Shown here one piece after another: positions 24,096-29,439 of a stretch of 29,439 nt of DNA. The stretch's first letter is position 1; every line of letters begins with the position of its first letter. Position numbers and translations under genes: made by a program. Origin of the DNA: Armatimonadota bacterium (GTDB lineage: Bacteria; Armatimonadota; Fimbriimonadia; Fimbriimonadales; Fimbriimonadaceae); contig JAEVZK010000046.1 of assembly GCA_023392285.1 (NCBI GenBank), forward strand, positions 1-29,439, read 5' to 3'. The notes beneath the pieces are model-generated. The model searched no databases. It saw nothing but the letters and a program-made list of their open reading frames with translations, and had not been told where the DNA came from.

Positions 24096-24545
24096 GTGAT
24101 TCACGAAGGCGATCAGTTTCCGAAGTTTTCTCTACCTGACCAAGATGGAAAGATAATAACGAACGATGACCTGCTTGGCAAGGCCACGGTTATCTATTTC
24201 TATCCAAAGGACGACACGCCGGGATGCACCAAGGAAGCCTGCGAGTTTCGCGACCTCGCCCCCGTAAACGCAGGCGTCAGAGTGGTGGGAGTTTCGCCCG
24301 ACTCATCCAACTCTCACACAAAGTTCATTCAAAAGTTTGAGCTGAACTTCACCCTGCTTGCCGACACCGACCATGCCCTAGCTGAAGCCTGCGGCATCTG
24401 GGTGGAGAAGTCCATGTACGGCAAATCCTATTGGGGAGTCGAGCGCACCACCTACCTCCTCGATGAAAATGGGAAGGTTCAGAAGGTCTGGGCAAAAGTC
24501 AAACCAGAAGGACATGCGCAGGAAGTCATGGCCGCGATCGGCTAA
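24096..24545 (+). CDS. bcp: Thiol peroxidase, Bcp/PrxQ-type peroxiredoxin
   Basis: A 149-residue peroxiredoxin that reduces hydrogen peroxide and organic peroxides with thioredoxin. Peroxidatic C44 and resolving C49 lie in PKDDTPGCTKEACEFRD, the C-x4-C spacing of the atypical 2-Cys PrxQ group. Fold motifs EGDQFPKFSLPDQDGK, GKATVIYFYPKDD and GVERTTYLLDENGKV are all present. The start is GTG 24096. An open frame extends upstream to a TTG at 24027, but those residues overlap the divergent gene's start codon and promoter and do not match the family. The stop lies 4 bp from the convergent ThuA-like gene. Confidence 0.94.
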   Translation: MIHEGDQFPKFSLPDQDGKIITNDDLLGKATVIYFYPKDDTPGCTKEACEFRDLAPVNAGVRVVGVSPDSSNSHTKFIQKFELNFTLLADTDHALAEACGIWVEKSMYGKSYWGVERTTYLLDENGKVQKVWAKVKPEGHAQEVMAAIG

Positions 24546-24549
24546 GCCG

Positions 24550-25230
24550 CTATAGCCCGCCGCCTTTGGCTGCCCACAGAAATCCTCGACGCATCAGTTC
24601 CCGCGGGGTACCGGTTTCCAAGACGTCGCAGTGATGCCCCAGCGCGTTGTAAAACACGTGCCCTTCGCCGAATCGCTTGGTGTAAACCTGCGGCATTCGG
24701 CAAGGATTCAGTTGATGGGGGCCCGGTACGTTTTTGTTAGGAAATTCGGTGTAAGCAAGGACGTTGATGCCCGGATCGACGTGCAAGTAATACTGCTCGC
24801 TCACAACGACAAAATCGTCCAAACCGTCCGTGATCGGGTGCGGATTATCCTTTGAAATTTTCACCTCATACTCGACTCCGTCGTTACCCGGATGCGCTAC
24901 CCATTGGCCTCCGGTCATGAACTGCCAATCGGCGTCTTGACGGAACGCATCGTTCATACCGCCGTGACAGCCAGCCAAGCCGACTCCATGAGTTGCCACC
25001 GCGGCAATCACCGGATCGCGCTGGTCGGCGGTGATGGTGCTCATCGTGACCACCGGCACGATAAGACTCAGCTCTTGCATCTTTTTCTCGTCTCCAAACG
25101 AGTCGAGATCATTCGAGACTTCTACCTTAAAGCCTTCACCTTCCAAAATTTCTCGAAATAGGTTGGCAACCTTCTCCGGTTCATGACCTTCCCAGCCTCC
25201 CCAAACGATCAAAGCATTTCTTGCCGCCAT
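24550..25230 (-). CDS. ThuA-like (trehalose utilization / type 1 glutamine amidotransferase-like) protein
   Basis: A 226-residue ThuA-family protein, single domain and full length. Motifs: NALIVWGGWEGHEPEKVA at the start, GVGLAGCHGGMNDAFR, FMTGGQWVAHPG, DNPHPITDGLDDFVV, EQYYLHVDP and FYNALGHH. ThuA folds resemble class I glutamine amidotransferases but the catalytic triad is not conserved; some members act in sugar metabolism, for example with 3-keto-glycosides. No sugar genes are next to it, so the role is open. TAATCT lies exactly six bases before the ATG. Confidence 0.88.
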   Translation of the reverse strand: MAARNALIVWGGWEGHEPEKVANLFREILEGEGFKVEVSNDLDSFGDEKKMQELSLIVPVVTMSTITADQRDPVIAAVATHGVGLAGCHGGMNDAFRQDADWQFMTGGQWVAHPGNDGVEYEVKISKDNPHPITDGLDDFVVVSEQYYLHVDPGINVLAYTEFPNKNVPGPHQLNPCRMPQVYTKRFGEGHVFYNALGHHCDVLETGTPRELMRRGFLWAAKGGGL

Positions 25231-25236
25231 GCTTGG

Positions 25237-25242
25237 AGATTA
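25237..25242 (-). promoter_or_regulatory. -10-like TAATCT, 6 nt before the ThuA-like ATG
   Basis: TAATCT-CCAAGC-ATG on the minus strand, inside the 24-bp gap after the methyltransferase stop. Confidence 0.6.
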
Positions 25243-25254
25243 CCGGGCAATGCC

Positions 25255-25995
25255 CTATCCTTTTGTGGCCACGACAACCATTCTGTCCGCGTTTTGGTCG
25301 TAACGCGTCCCAGCTAAGCTGCCATAGAAGCGGACGTGAGAGAAGCCCACCCCCTCCAGGAGAACACGCATTTCGCTCGCGGAATAAAGTCGAACGATGA
25401 AGCCAACTTCCCGGCGGGTATCGCCTTTCAGAACAATCCATTGATTCTCAACCGCGCGAAATTCGCTGTGCAACGTCCGGTGCTCGAGAACCATGTAATC
25501 TCCACGTTCATCCCAAGAATGCTCAACAAATCCACGAGCGATTGTCTCTTTGCTAAGAGTGCTGAGCACCAGTTTTCCACCCTCCTTCAAGGACTGATAG
25601 ATGTTCAGGGCCACCTTTCGATCCTCTTCGGGCGAAGCGAAGTAGCCAAAGGAAGTATAGAGGTTCAGTACAAGGTCGAATGCCAAAGGCTCAACAAATT
25701 CACGAGCGTCCGCCCTCCTCCAGTCCACCTTTGCCCCCGACGCCCTGGCACTCTCCAGATACCTCTCGGTACGATCGACGCCAGTGACGCGGAAGTTTCG
25801 CTTGGACAGCTCGATGGCATGTCGTCCCGGGCCGCAACAGAGGTCAAGGACGGAGGATTCTTCCTTGACGCCTGTCAATCGAAGCAGATTCTCGACCTCC
25901 GCGCCGCTCATAAGCAGCCGATTTTCGTCGAACATGATCGGCTCGGCAATTTCCCAGAATTCTTCGCTCTCGTGCCAATCGGGCGGAGTTTGCAT
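25255..25995 (-). CDS. Class I SAM-dependent methyltransferase
   Basis: A 246-residue Rossmann methyltransferase. SAM motif I is VLDLCCGPGRHAIELSKRNF (from residue 49), followed by VTGVDRTERYLESAR, the acidic WRRADAREF, and DLVLNLYTSFGYFASPEEDR (motif IV-like). YTSFGYF is common in small-molecule methyltransferases of this group, but the substrate cannot be told. The start ATG 25995 has TATGAT exactly six bases upstream, the best -10 match in the window. A 15-bp palindrome lies just upstream of the hexamer. It is 24 bp from the next gene on the same strand. Confidence 0.88.
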   Translation of the reverse strand: MQTPPDWHESEEFWEIAEPIMFDENRLLMSGAEVENLLRLTGVKEESSVLDLCCGPGRHAIELSKRNFRVTGVDRTERYLESARASGAKVDWRRADAREFVEPLAFDLVLNLYTSFGYFASPEEDRKVALNIYQSLKEGGKLVLSTLSKETIARGFVEHSWDERGDYMVLEHRTLHSEFRAVENQWIVLKGDTRREVGFIVRLYSASEMRVLLEGVGFSHVRFYGSLAGTRYDQNADRMVVVATKG

Positions 25996-26001
25996 TCGAG
26001 G

Positions 26002-26007
26002 ATCATA
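26002..26007 (-). promoter_or_regulatory. -10-like TATGAT, 6 nt before the methyltransferase ATG
   Basis: TATGAT-CCTCGA-ATG on the minus strand; five of six bases match TATAAT. It lies in the 35-bp gap after the 5'-nucleotidase stop. Confidence 0.66.
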
Positions 26008-26008
26008 C

Positions 26009-26023
26009 CGACCAAAGTGGTCG
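26009..26023. promoter_or_regulatory. 15-bp palindrome CGACC-AAAGT-GGTCG, candidate operator
   Basis: Perfect 5-bp arms around a 5-bp centre, lying between the -10 and the expected -35 of the methyltransferase promoter. It could be a repressor site or, less likely, a short stem ending the 5'-nucleotidase transcript; no T-run follows. Confidence 0.35.
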
Positions 26024-26030
26024 ACAATCT

Positions 26031-27593
26031 TTACTTTTCGTGCAGTATGGTAATTCGACCCTCGTTGGACTCGCTTAGCTGCGGGTGCTCCTTCAGGTAG
26101 TTCATCAGGATGTCGACATCGAACTCCGGTTCATTGATGCGTTTTCCGGCGGCATTCTTAAAGACGTCGAAGGCATCTCCTCCCGCTGCCATGAAGCTGT
26201 TCATCGCCACCAGGTATTTCGCCTGCTCGTCGATTGGCTTTCCGTCGATCGTGGCAGAAACCACCCGTGATCCGGGTCCCTTGGCCAAATCAAAGGTGTA
26301 CCGGACGTTCTGCGAGACGTGAAGAAACCGCCCCTCGCCCTCTTCCCATTTTCCAACGCCGTGTTCGAGAGCCTGCATGATCTCCTTTCCCGTCAATTCG
26401 AGAATCGTGAGGCTGTTCCCGAAGGGCTGGACCGAGAGGGCTTCCTCATAGGTGACGGGCCCGGCGTTCATTCCAGCTCGAACGCTCCCGCCGCTAAGCA
26501 GAGCCAGCTGAGCGCCTTCGTGCTTTCCAGCAGCCAGAAGTGCGTCTGCAATGACGTTGGCCATCGTGCTTTCGCGTTTCCGCACCACTTCACGATCGCC
26601 ATTGAGCGGAGCGGCGAGAGATCCGACCACACGCCCCCGCACATCTTGCATCGGCTTCGCGATTGCGGCAAAGTCAGCGCGCAGCAGCGGATCTTCAGGA
26701 ATGTCGCTGGTCACCGGAATGGGCTGATCACCGCTCCAACTCTTCACCCGTCCAGCGTTATCGAAGGTGACTTTGATTCGTCCAAATACCTTCCCCCATT
26801 CCCAGCTCGTGACGATCAGAGTTTTATTGCCGTCCACGTTGTTGATCACGGTGGGATATGGACCCTGAGACGGCGGAAAATCCTTGTTGTCGAACTTTCC
26901 TAGCAAGGTATGGGAGTGGCCGCCGACGATCACATCCAACCCCTTGATGTCGTGCGCATACTTCTGCTCAGGTTCGTAGCCGCAGTGACTTAGCAGCACG
27001 ATTTTATTGATTTTCTTGGCTGTGAGATCAGCCACCGCCTGGTTCAGCGCCTTCTCGATCGGCTTCATTTTGACATTCGGCCCAATCGCGCTGATCGTCG
27101 GCAAATCTTCGGTAACCGCGCCGATAAGTCCAATCTTCTCCTTCCCTACCTGCACAATCACCCAGGGCTTCACTAAATCGCGAAGGCTGGGCTCCGCACT
27201 CACATCGAGGTTGCACGCGAGAACCGGGAACTGTGCCTGCTGCACGAAATTGGCCAATACCTGCGGGCCTCGGTCGAACTCGTGATTTCCGACTGCTGCG
27301 CCTCTGTAGCCCATCGTGTTCAGGTATATCAGGTCGGCCAACCCTTCGTACACGTTGAAGTAAATCGTGCCCTGGAATGTGTCCCCCGCATTCACCAGCA
27401 GGGGATTGGGATCACTTGCCATAAACTTCCGAATGAGAGTGGCATGGCGAGTGTAGCCACCATACATGCCGCTACCGATCTTTGCCGGCTCCACGTGGGC
27501 GTGGAGGTCGTTGGTATGGAGGATGGTCATCGTCCAGTCGCTATATGCAAGCGTCGCGGCGATGAGTGCGGCGGCAGAGGCGATCAGCTTCAT
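26031..27593 (-). CDS. Secreted 5'-nucleotidase / UshA-type metallophosphoesterase
   Basis: A 520-residue exported enzyme. The signal peptide is MKLIASAAALIAATLA. The metallophosphoesterase domain has metal-ligand blocks LHTNDLHAHVEP, VNAGDTFQGT, VGNHEFDRG, LLSHCGYEPE and VGGHSHTLL, all intact. The C-terminal 5'-nucleotidase domain follows (about 330-500): ESTMANVIADALL, ALLSGGSVRAGM and VQPFGNSLTILELTG, and the substrate-stacking region NSFMAAGGDAFDVF. It likely removes phosphate from extracellular nucleotides or UDP-sugars in the periplasm. There is no LPXTG or other anchor. TAAACT lies exactly six bases before the ATG. Confidence 0.93.
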   Translation of the reverse strand: MKLIASAAALIAATLAYSDWTMTILHTNDLHAHVEPAKIGSGMYGGYTRHATLIRKFMASDPNPLLVNAGDTFQGTIYFNVYEGLADLIYLNTMGYRGAAVGNHEFDRGPQVLANFVQQAQFPVLACNLDVSAEPSLRDLVKPWVIVQVGKEKIGLIGAVTEDLPTISAIGPNVKMKPIEKALNQAVADLTAKKINKIVLLSHCGYEPEQKYAHDIKGLDVIVGGHSHTLLGKFDNKDFPPSQGPYPTVINNVDGNKTLIVTSWEWGKVFGRIKVTFDNAGRVKSWSGDQPIPVTSDIPEDPLLRADFAAIAKPMQDVRGRVVGSLAAPLNGDREVVRKRESTMANVIADALLAAGKHEGAQLALLSGGSVRAGMNAGPVTYEEALSVQPFGNSLTILELTGKEIMQALEHGVGKWEEGEGRFLHVSQNVRYTFDLAKGPGSRVVSATIDGKPIDEQAKYLVAMNSFMAAGGDAFDVFKNAAGKRINEPEFDVDILMNYLKEHPQLSESNEGRITILHEK

Positions 27594-27599
27594 ACCGCA

Positions 27600-27605
27600 A
27601 GTTTA
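27600..27605 (-). promoter_or_regulatory. -10-like TAAACT, 6 nt before the 5'-nucleotidase ATG
   Basis: TAAACT-TGCGGT-ATG on the minus strand. The hexamer is the same as for panB. It lies downstream of the hairpin at 27628-27655. Confidence 0.62.
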
Positions 27606-27627
27606 CTTGTGACAACGATAAATGAAG

Positions 27628-27655
27628 ATGGGCGAGGTCATCTGAACCCGCCCAT
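27628..27655 (-). terminator. Stem-loop after the PEP-CTERM gene
   Basis: ATGGGCG paired with CGCCCAT, plus an inner GGT/ACC, 13 bases after the PEP-CTERM stop. On the minus strand CTTCATTT follows, an imperfect T-rich tail. It probably separates this gene from the 5'-nucleotidase gene. Confidence 0.5.
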
Positions 27656-27668
27656 GATTCCGACCGAC

Positions 27669-28340
27669 TTAGCTGTTCTTCTTTTTCTTGCGGCGAAGAA
27701 CGGCGGCGAGTCCTAAACCAATCGAAGCCAAGCTGGCAGGCTCGGGAACGCCAGTTGCGAAGCTCTGGTTCTTGTCCGGGCCACAAGCTTGGAAGTAAAT
27801 GGCGGTGGCCGACCCGTGCGTGGCCGCATAGGTGTTCGCCTGATTGACCACAGCTTGCGTATCGGTGGCATTCAGACCATCGATCGACTTGATGTAGAAG
27901 TCTCCCCTGCCGCTGGTGTTACCAACCTGATTGGGGGTTGCATCGTACAGCAAGTCCCAGATCGCGAGCTGCATCGCCATCGCCTCTTTATCCGTGGAGA
28001 TGGTCGGCGCGACGCTGTCGAGGAGGAATCCAATCTTGCCAGCCGCCGCCGGATCGAAGGTGTGAAGATCTTCGGTCGTCAGCGCTTGGAACTGGTTGTA
28101 GCCAGACAGTGCGACATGCTTTGCATCGACGCAATAACCGGTGTAGCTTTGGCCGCCCTTCAGCTGGAGCTTCAGTTGGCCAGCGAACGAATGGTGCTCG
28201 TCGTTGGTTGAACTGTTGTGATCGTTCAAAACCCAGACAACGTTTCCGCCCAAATTACCGGTTGTAACTTTGATGTCTTCTGCATGTGCTGCGGAAATCG
28301 CACACGCGGAGAGAACTAATATGAGTGCTTTAGTGTTCAT
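27669..28340 (-). CDS. PEP-CTERM surface protein with thioester-domain-like core
   Basis: A 223-residue exported protein. The signal peptide is MNTKALILVLSACAISAAHA. The C-terminal sorting signal is VPEPAS (198-203), a short hydrophobic helix SIGLGLAAVL and the basic tail RRKKKKN, the form cut by exosortase in Gram-negative-type cells. The core has YCVDA (Cys70) and AMQLAIWDLLYDA (Gln124). This spacing and wording resemble thioester (TQXA/TED-like) domains, in which a Cys and a Gln form an internal thioester that bonds to host or polymer surfaces; here the Thr before Gln is Met. That reading is inference. There is no exosortase in the window. The ATG at 28340 has AGGG about five bases upstream and a long leader. 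Confidence 0.87.
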   Translation of the reverse strand: MNTKALILVLSACAISAAHAEDIKVTTGNLGGNVVWVLNDHNSSTNDEHHSFAGQLKLQLKGGQSYTGYCVDAKHVALSGYNQFQALTTEDLHTFDPAAAGKIGFLLDSVAPTISTDKEAMAMQLAIWDLLYDATPNQVGNTSGRGDFYIKSIDGLNATDTQAVVNQANTYAATHGSATAIYFQACGPDKNQSFATGVPEPASLASIGLGLAAVLRRKKKKNS

Positions 28341-28654
28341 GATGACCCTGATTCAGAGTCGCATAAAATTGGGTGCCACCGAGGGCATCGAGAGGTAATA
28401 CAGGAACAATTACCATGCGAAACGATGACAATCTAGCAGGTTCACCAGCAGTACATTTACCGGTATTGCCACCCGTTGCGATTGACTCGGCCGCCCGTCA
28501 GTCTCGAACAAGTAGCCTGCACCGGGGCATGAGAATCGAATGGAGGCGCTTTGGCGCAGTTGACTAAGAAAAGATCTTGACAAATGCCGTTTTTCAAGCT
28601 TAGAGGATGTGAGGCCGCAGTTTTTAGAAAGTGCTGCTTGCAGAACTGCTAATG
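28341..28654. other. Non-coding gap upstream of the PEP-CTERM gene
   Basis: The longest gene-free stretch of the window. Small frames exist on both strands (for example 28373-28567 plus and 28410-28661 minus), but they lack start signals and protein character. On the plus strand TTGACA (28577-28582) is followed after 18 bases by TAGAGG, a possible promoter pointing toward tfoX. On the minus strand several short stems can form: GACT...AGTC, GGTGGCAATACC, and GCGC-CAAA-GCGC. A long leader RNA for the PEP-CTERM gene is therefore possible, but I cannot match it to a known riboswitch. Confidence 0.35.
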
Positions 28655-28680
28655 AAAACACCCCCTAGGCGGGAGGGTTA
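28655..28680 (-). terminator. Intrinsic terminator-like hairpin after tfoX
   Basis: On the minus strand ACCCTC pairs with GGGGGT (one U-G pair) around a 7-nt loop, followed by GTTTTC. It lies about 45 bases after the TfoX-like stop. Confidence 0.5.
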
Positions 28681-28722
28681 AGCGACATCACTTCTTTCAA
28701 CCCCTCGAATACTTCGTTTGTC

Positions 28723-29064
28723 CTAAGTTGGTAAGCCGTTCTTCTTCTTCTTCTTTGGCTTTGGTGCCGGGAGTGCCAGGCACGTATCGACGAAGGCCTG
28801 CAACAGCCACTCGCTGTTCCAATCGGAGGAGGGCACCAGAAGGTAGTTCCGTGCACCTGGATAGGGAGGGGCCATGGTACACCGTTCCCTGAAGGCTTGG
28901 GCTACCGTGGAATCCTTGAGAAAAAGTTGGTCGTCAGCGATCACGGCAACCATCTTGCCATCTCGAAAGACGCCGTACTCGCCGAACATTTTCTTCAGCG
29001 AAACGTTGCCCGCGGGACTTAACGCTGCTTCGATCTGCTTGGCAGTTTCGGGTGAAGTGGCCAA
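28723..29064 (-). CDS. TfoX N-terminal-domain protein
   Basis: A 113-residue single-domain protein. Motifs are KKMFGEYGVFRDGKMVAVI, DDQLFLKDS and MAPPYPGARNYLLVP, as in the TfoX/Sxy N-terminal family, followed by a Lys-rich tail (PKPKKKKKNG). In gamma-proteobacteria two-domain TfoX/Sxy is a competence co-regulator with Crp; stand-alone N-domain proteins are widespread and of unknown function, so competence should not be inferred. The start is TTG at 29064, supported by TAGATT exactly six bases upstream and by the family N-terminus. The TAG of that hexamer is also the stop codon of the upstream acetyltransferase gene. Confidence 0.85.
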   Translation of the reverse strand: MATSPETAKQIEAALSPAGNVSLKKMFGEYGVFRDGKMVAVIADDQLFLKDSTVAQAFRERCTMAPPYPGARNYLLVPSSDWNSEWLLQAFVDTCLALPAPKPKKKKKNGLPT

Positions 29065-29070
29065 GACACT

Positions 29071-29076
29071 AATCTA
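29071..29076 (-). promoter_or_regulatory. -10-like TAGATT, 6 nt before the TfoX-like TTG
   Basis: TAGATT-AGTGTC-TTG on the minus strand. Its first three bases are the stop codon of the gene 29074-29439. Shows that the leaderless signal also operates with a TTG start. Confidence 0.55.
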
Positions 29077-29439
29077 CCCGTCCGCAGCAGTCTCGGCAAT
29101 CTGCTTGGACCAGGAGAGCCATTTCCAAACAGGCCGGAAGCCAAACTTTCGGTTGATGTCATACATCGGGTTCGTTTCGTCGTTATCCGTCTGAAGAACC
29201 TCGAAGCCTCGCTCCTTCAGGAACATAATCGAGTGAGCCTTTAGAGCGGTAACGATCCCCCGTCTGCGATGCGTGCGAACCACGCCGCTAAGCCCAGTGT
29301 CGACGAACTTCGGCATTGCTTCGGCTGGCGCGAGCCGTGTGTACCCGACGACCTGCTGCCCCTCCATAGCGAAGAACAGAAATTCTCGCTGGAAAAAGCG
29401 CTCATCCGCCATAAACTGTCGAAACATTGGGAGCGGAGT
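29074..29439 (-). CDS. GNAT-family N-acetyltransferase, C-terminal part (runs off the window)
   Basis: At least 121 residues, open to the window edge, so the true start lies outside. It has the GNAT core: FAMEGQQVVGYTRLAP (strand 4), then GLSGVVRTHRRRGIVTALKA with the acetyl-CoA loop (R/Q-x-x-G-x-G/A variant RTHRRRGIV), and NDETNPMYDINRKFGFRP near the end, a segment shared with mycothiol-synthase-like GNATs. An internal Met at 29427 is not a good start because the frame is open upstream. The substrate is unknown. Confidence 0.82.
   Translation of the reverse strand, partial: TPLPMFRQFMADERFFQREFLFFAMEGQQVVGYTRLAPAEAMPKFVDTGLSGVVRTHRRRGIVTALKAHSIMFLKERGFEVLQTDNDETNPMYDINRKFGFRPVWKWLSWSKQIAETAADG

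Noticed and set aside
28395..28540. Fragments on the minus strand resembling a TPP riboswitch (a GGTGC-like start and TGAACCTG)
   Set aside because: The order and pairing of the THI-box stems do not work out, and the gene downstream is a surface protein.
28373..28661. Small open frames in the gap before the PEP-CTERM gene
   Set aside because: No ribosome-binding or TANNNT-N6 signal and no plausible protein composition.
1..29439. CRISPR arrays, insertion sequences, phage genes, attachment sites at the tRNA
   Set aside because: No regular repeat arrays, transposase or integrase genes, and no duplicated tRNA 3' end were seen; gene order and composition look uniform.

Overview
The window looks like a chromosomal segment of an Armatimonadota bacterium, probably from the Fimbriimonadia. 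Three things suggest this: a type IV prepilin-like protein of the kind this phylum and Planctomycetes have in many copies (positions 10025-10858), a PEP-CTERM surface protein (27669-28340), and very dense coding with GC of roughly 55%. This assignment is inference from gene style; there is no rRNA in the window. I see no phage, IS element, integrase or CRISPR array.

Layout: 21-2056 holds a FlgM-like anti-sigma factor and the C-terminal half of carbamoyl-phosphate synthase as a separate subunit. 2049-5982 holds a large secreted protein of unknown function, a zinc-less quinone oxidoreductase and an alpha/beta hydrolase. 5939-9057 is a regulatory block: an NtrC-type regulator without a DNA-binding domain, its GAF-histidine kinase, and a Crp/Fnr regulator. 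9150-15876 is molybdenum metabolism: modB, then after a prepilin-like gene a near-complete molybdopterin pathway (moaA; then moeA-moaD-moaE/moeB/rhodanese-moaC-mog as one tight operon). A tRNA-Thr sits 4 nt ahead of moeA. 16459-18062 is panB-panC. 18131-21829 holds a small secreted protein and, divergently, an uncharacterised 651-residue protein translationally coupled to dapF. 21826-29439 holds a membrane/spermidine-synthase-like fusion, a Bcp peroxiredoxin, a ThuA-like protein, a SAM methyltransferase, a UshA-type 5'-nucleotidase, the PEP-CTERM protein, a TfoX-N protein and a partial GNAT acetyltransferase.

Three signals stand out. (1) A recurring signal, TANNNT followed by exactly 6 nt and then ATG/GTG/TTG, precedes at least nine first-in-transcript genes. 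It predicts transcription starting at the start codon, so leaderless mRNAs look like a main expression mode here, and the signal fixes several start codons. (2) One protein fuses MoaE, MoeB and rhodanese, joining the sulfur donor, MoaD activation and the synthase large subunit in one chain beside the MoaD gene. (3) The tRNA-Thr/moeA junction would yield a nearly leaderless moeA message on tRNA 3' processing. The PEP-CTERM protein also carries a Cys...Gln pair resembling internal-thioester surface adhesins.
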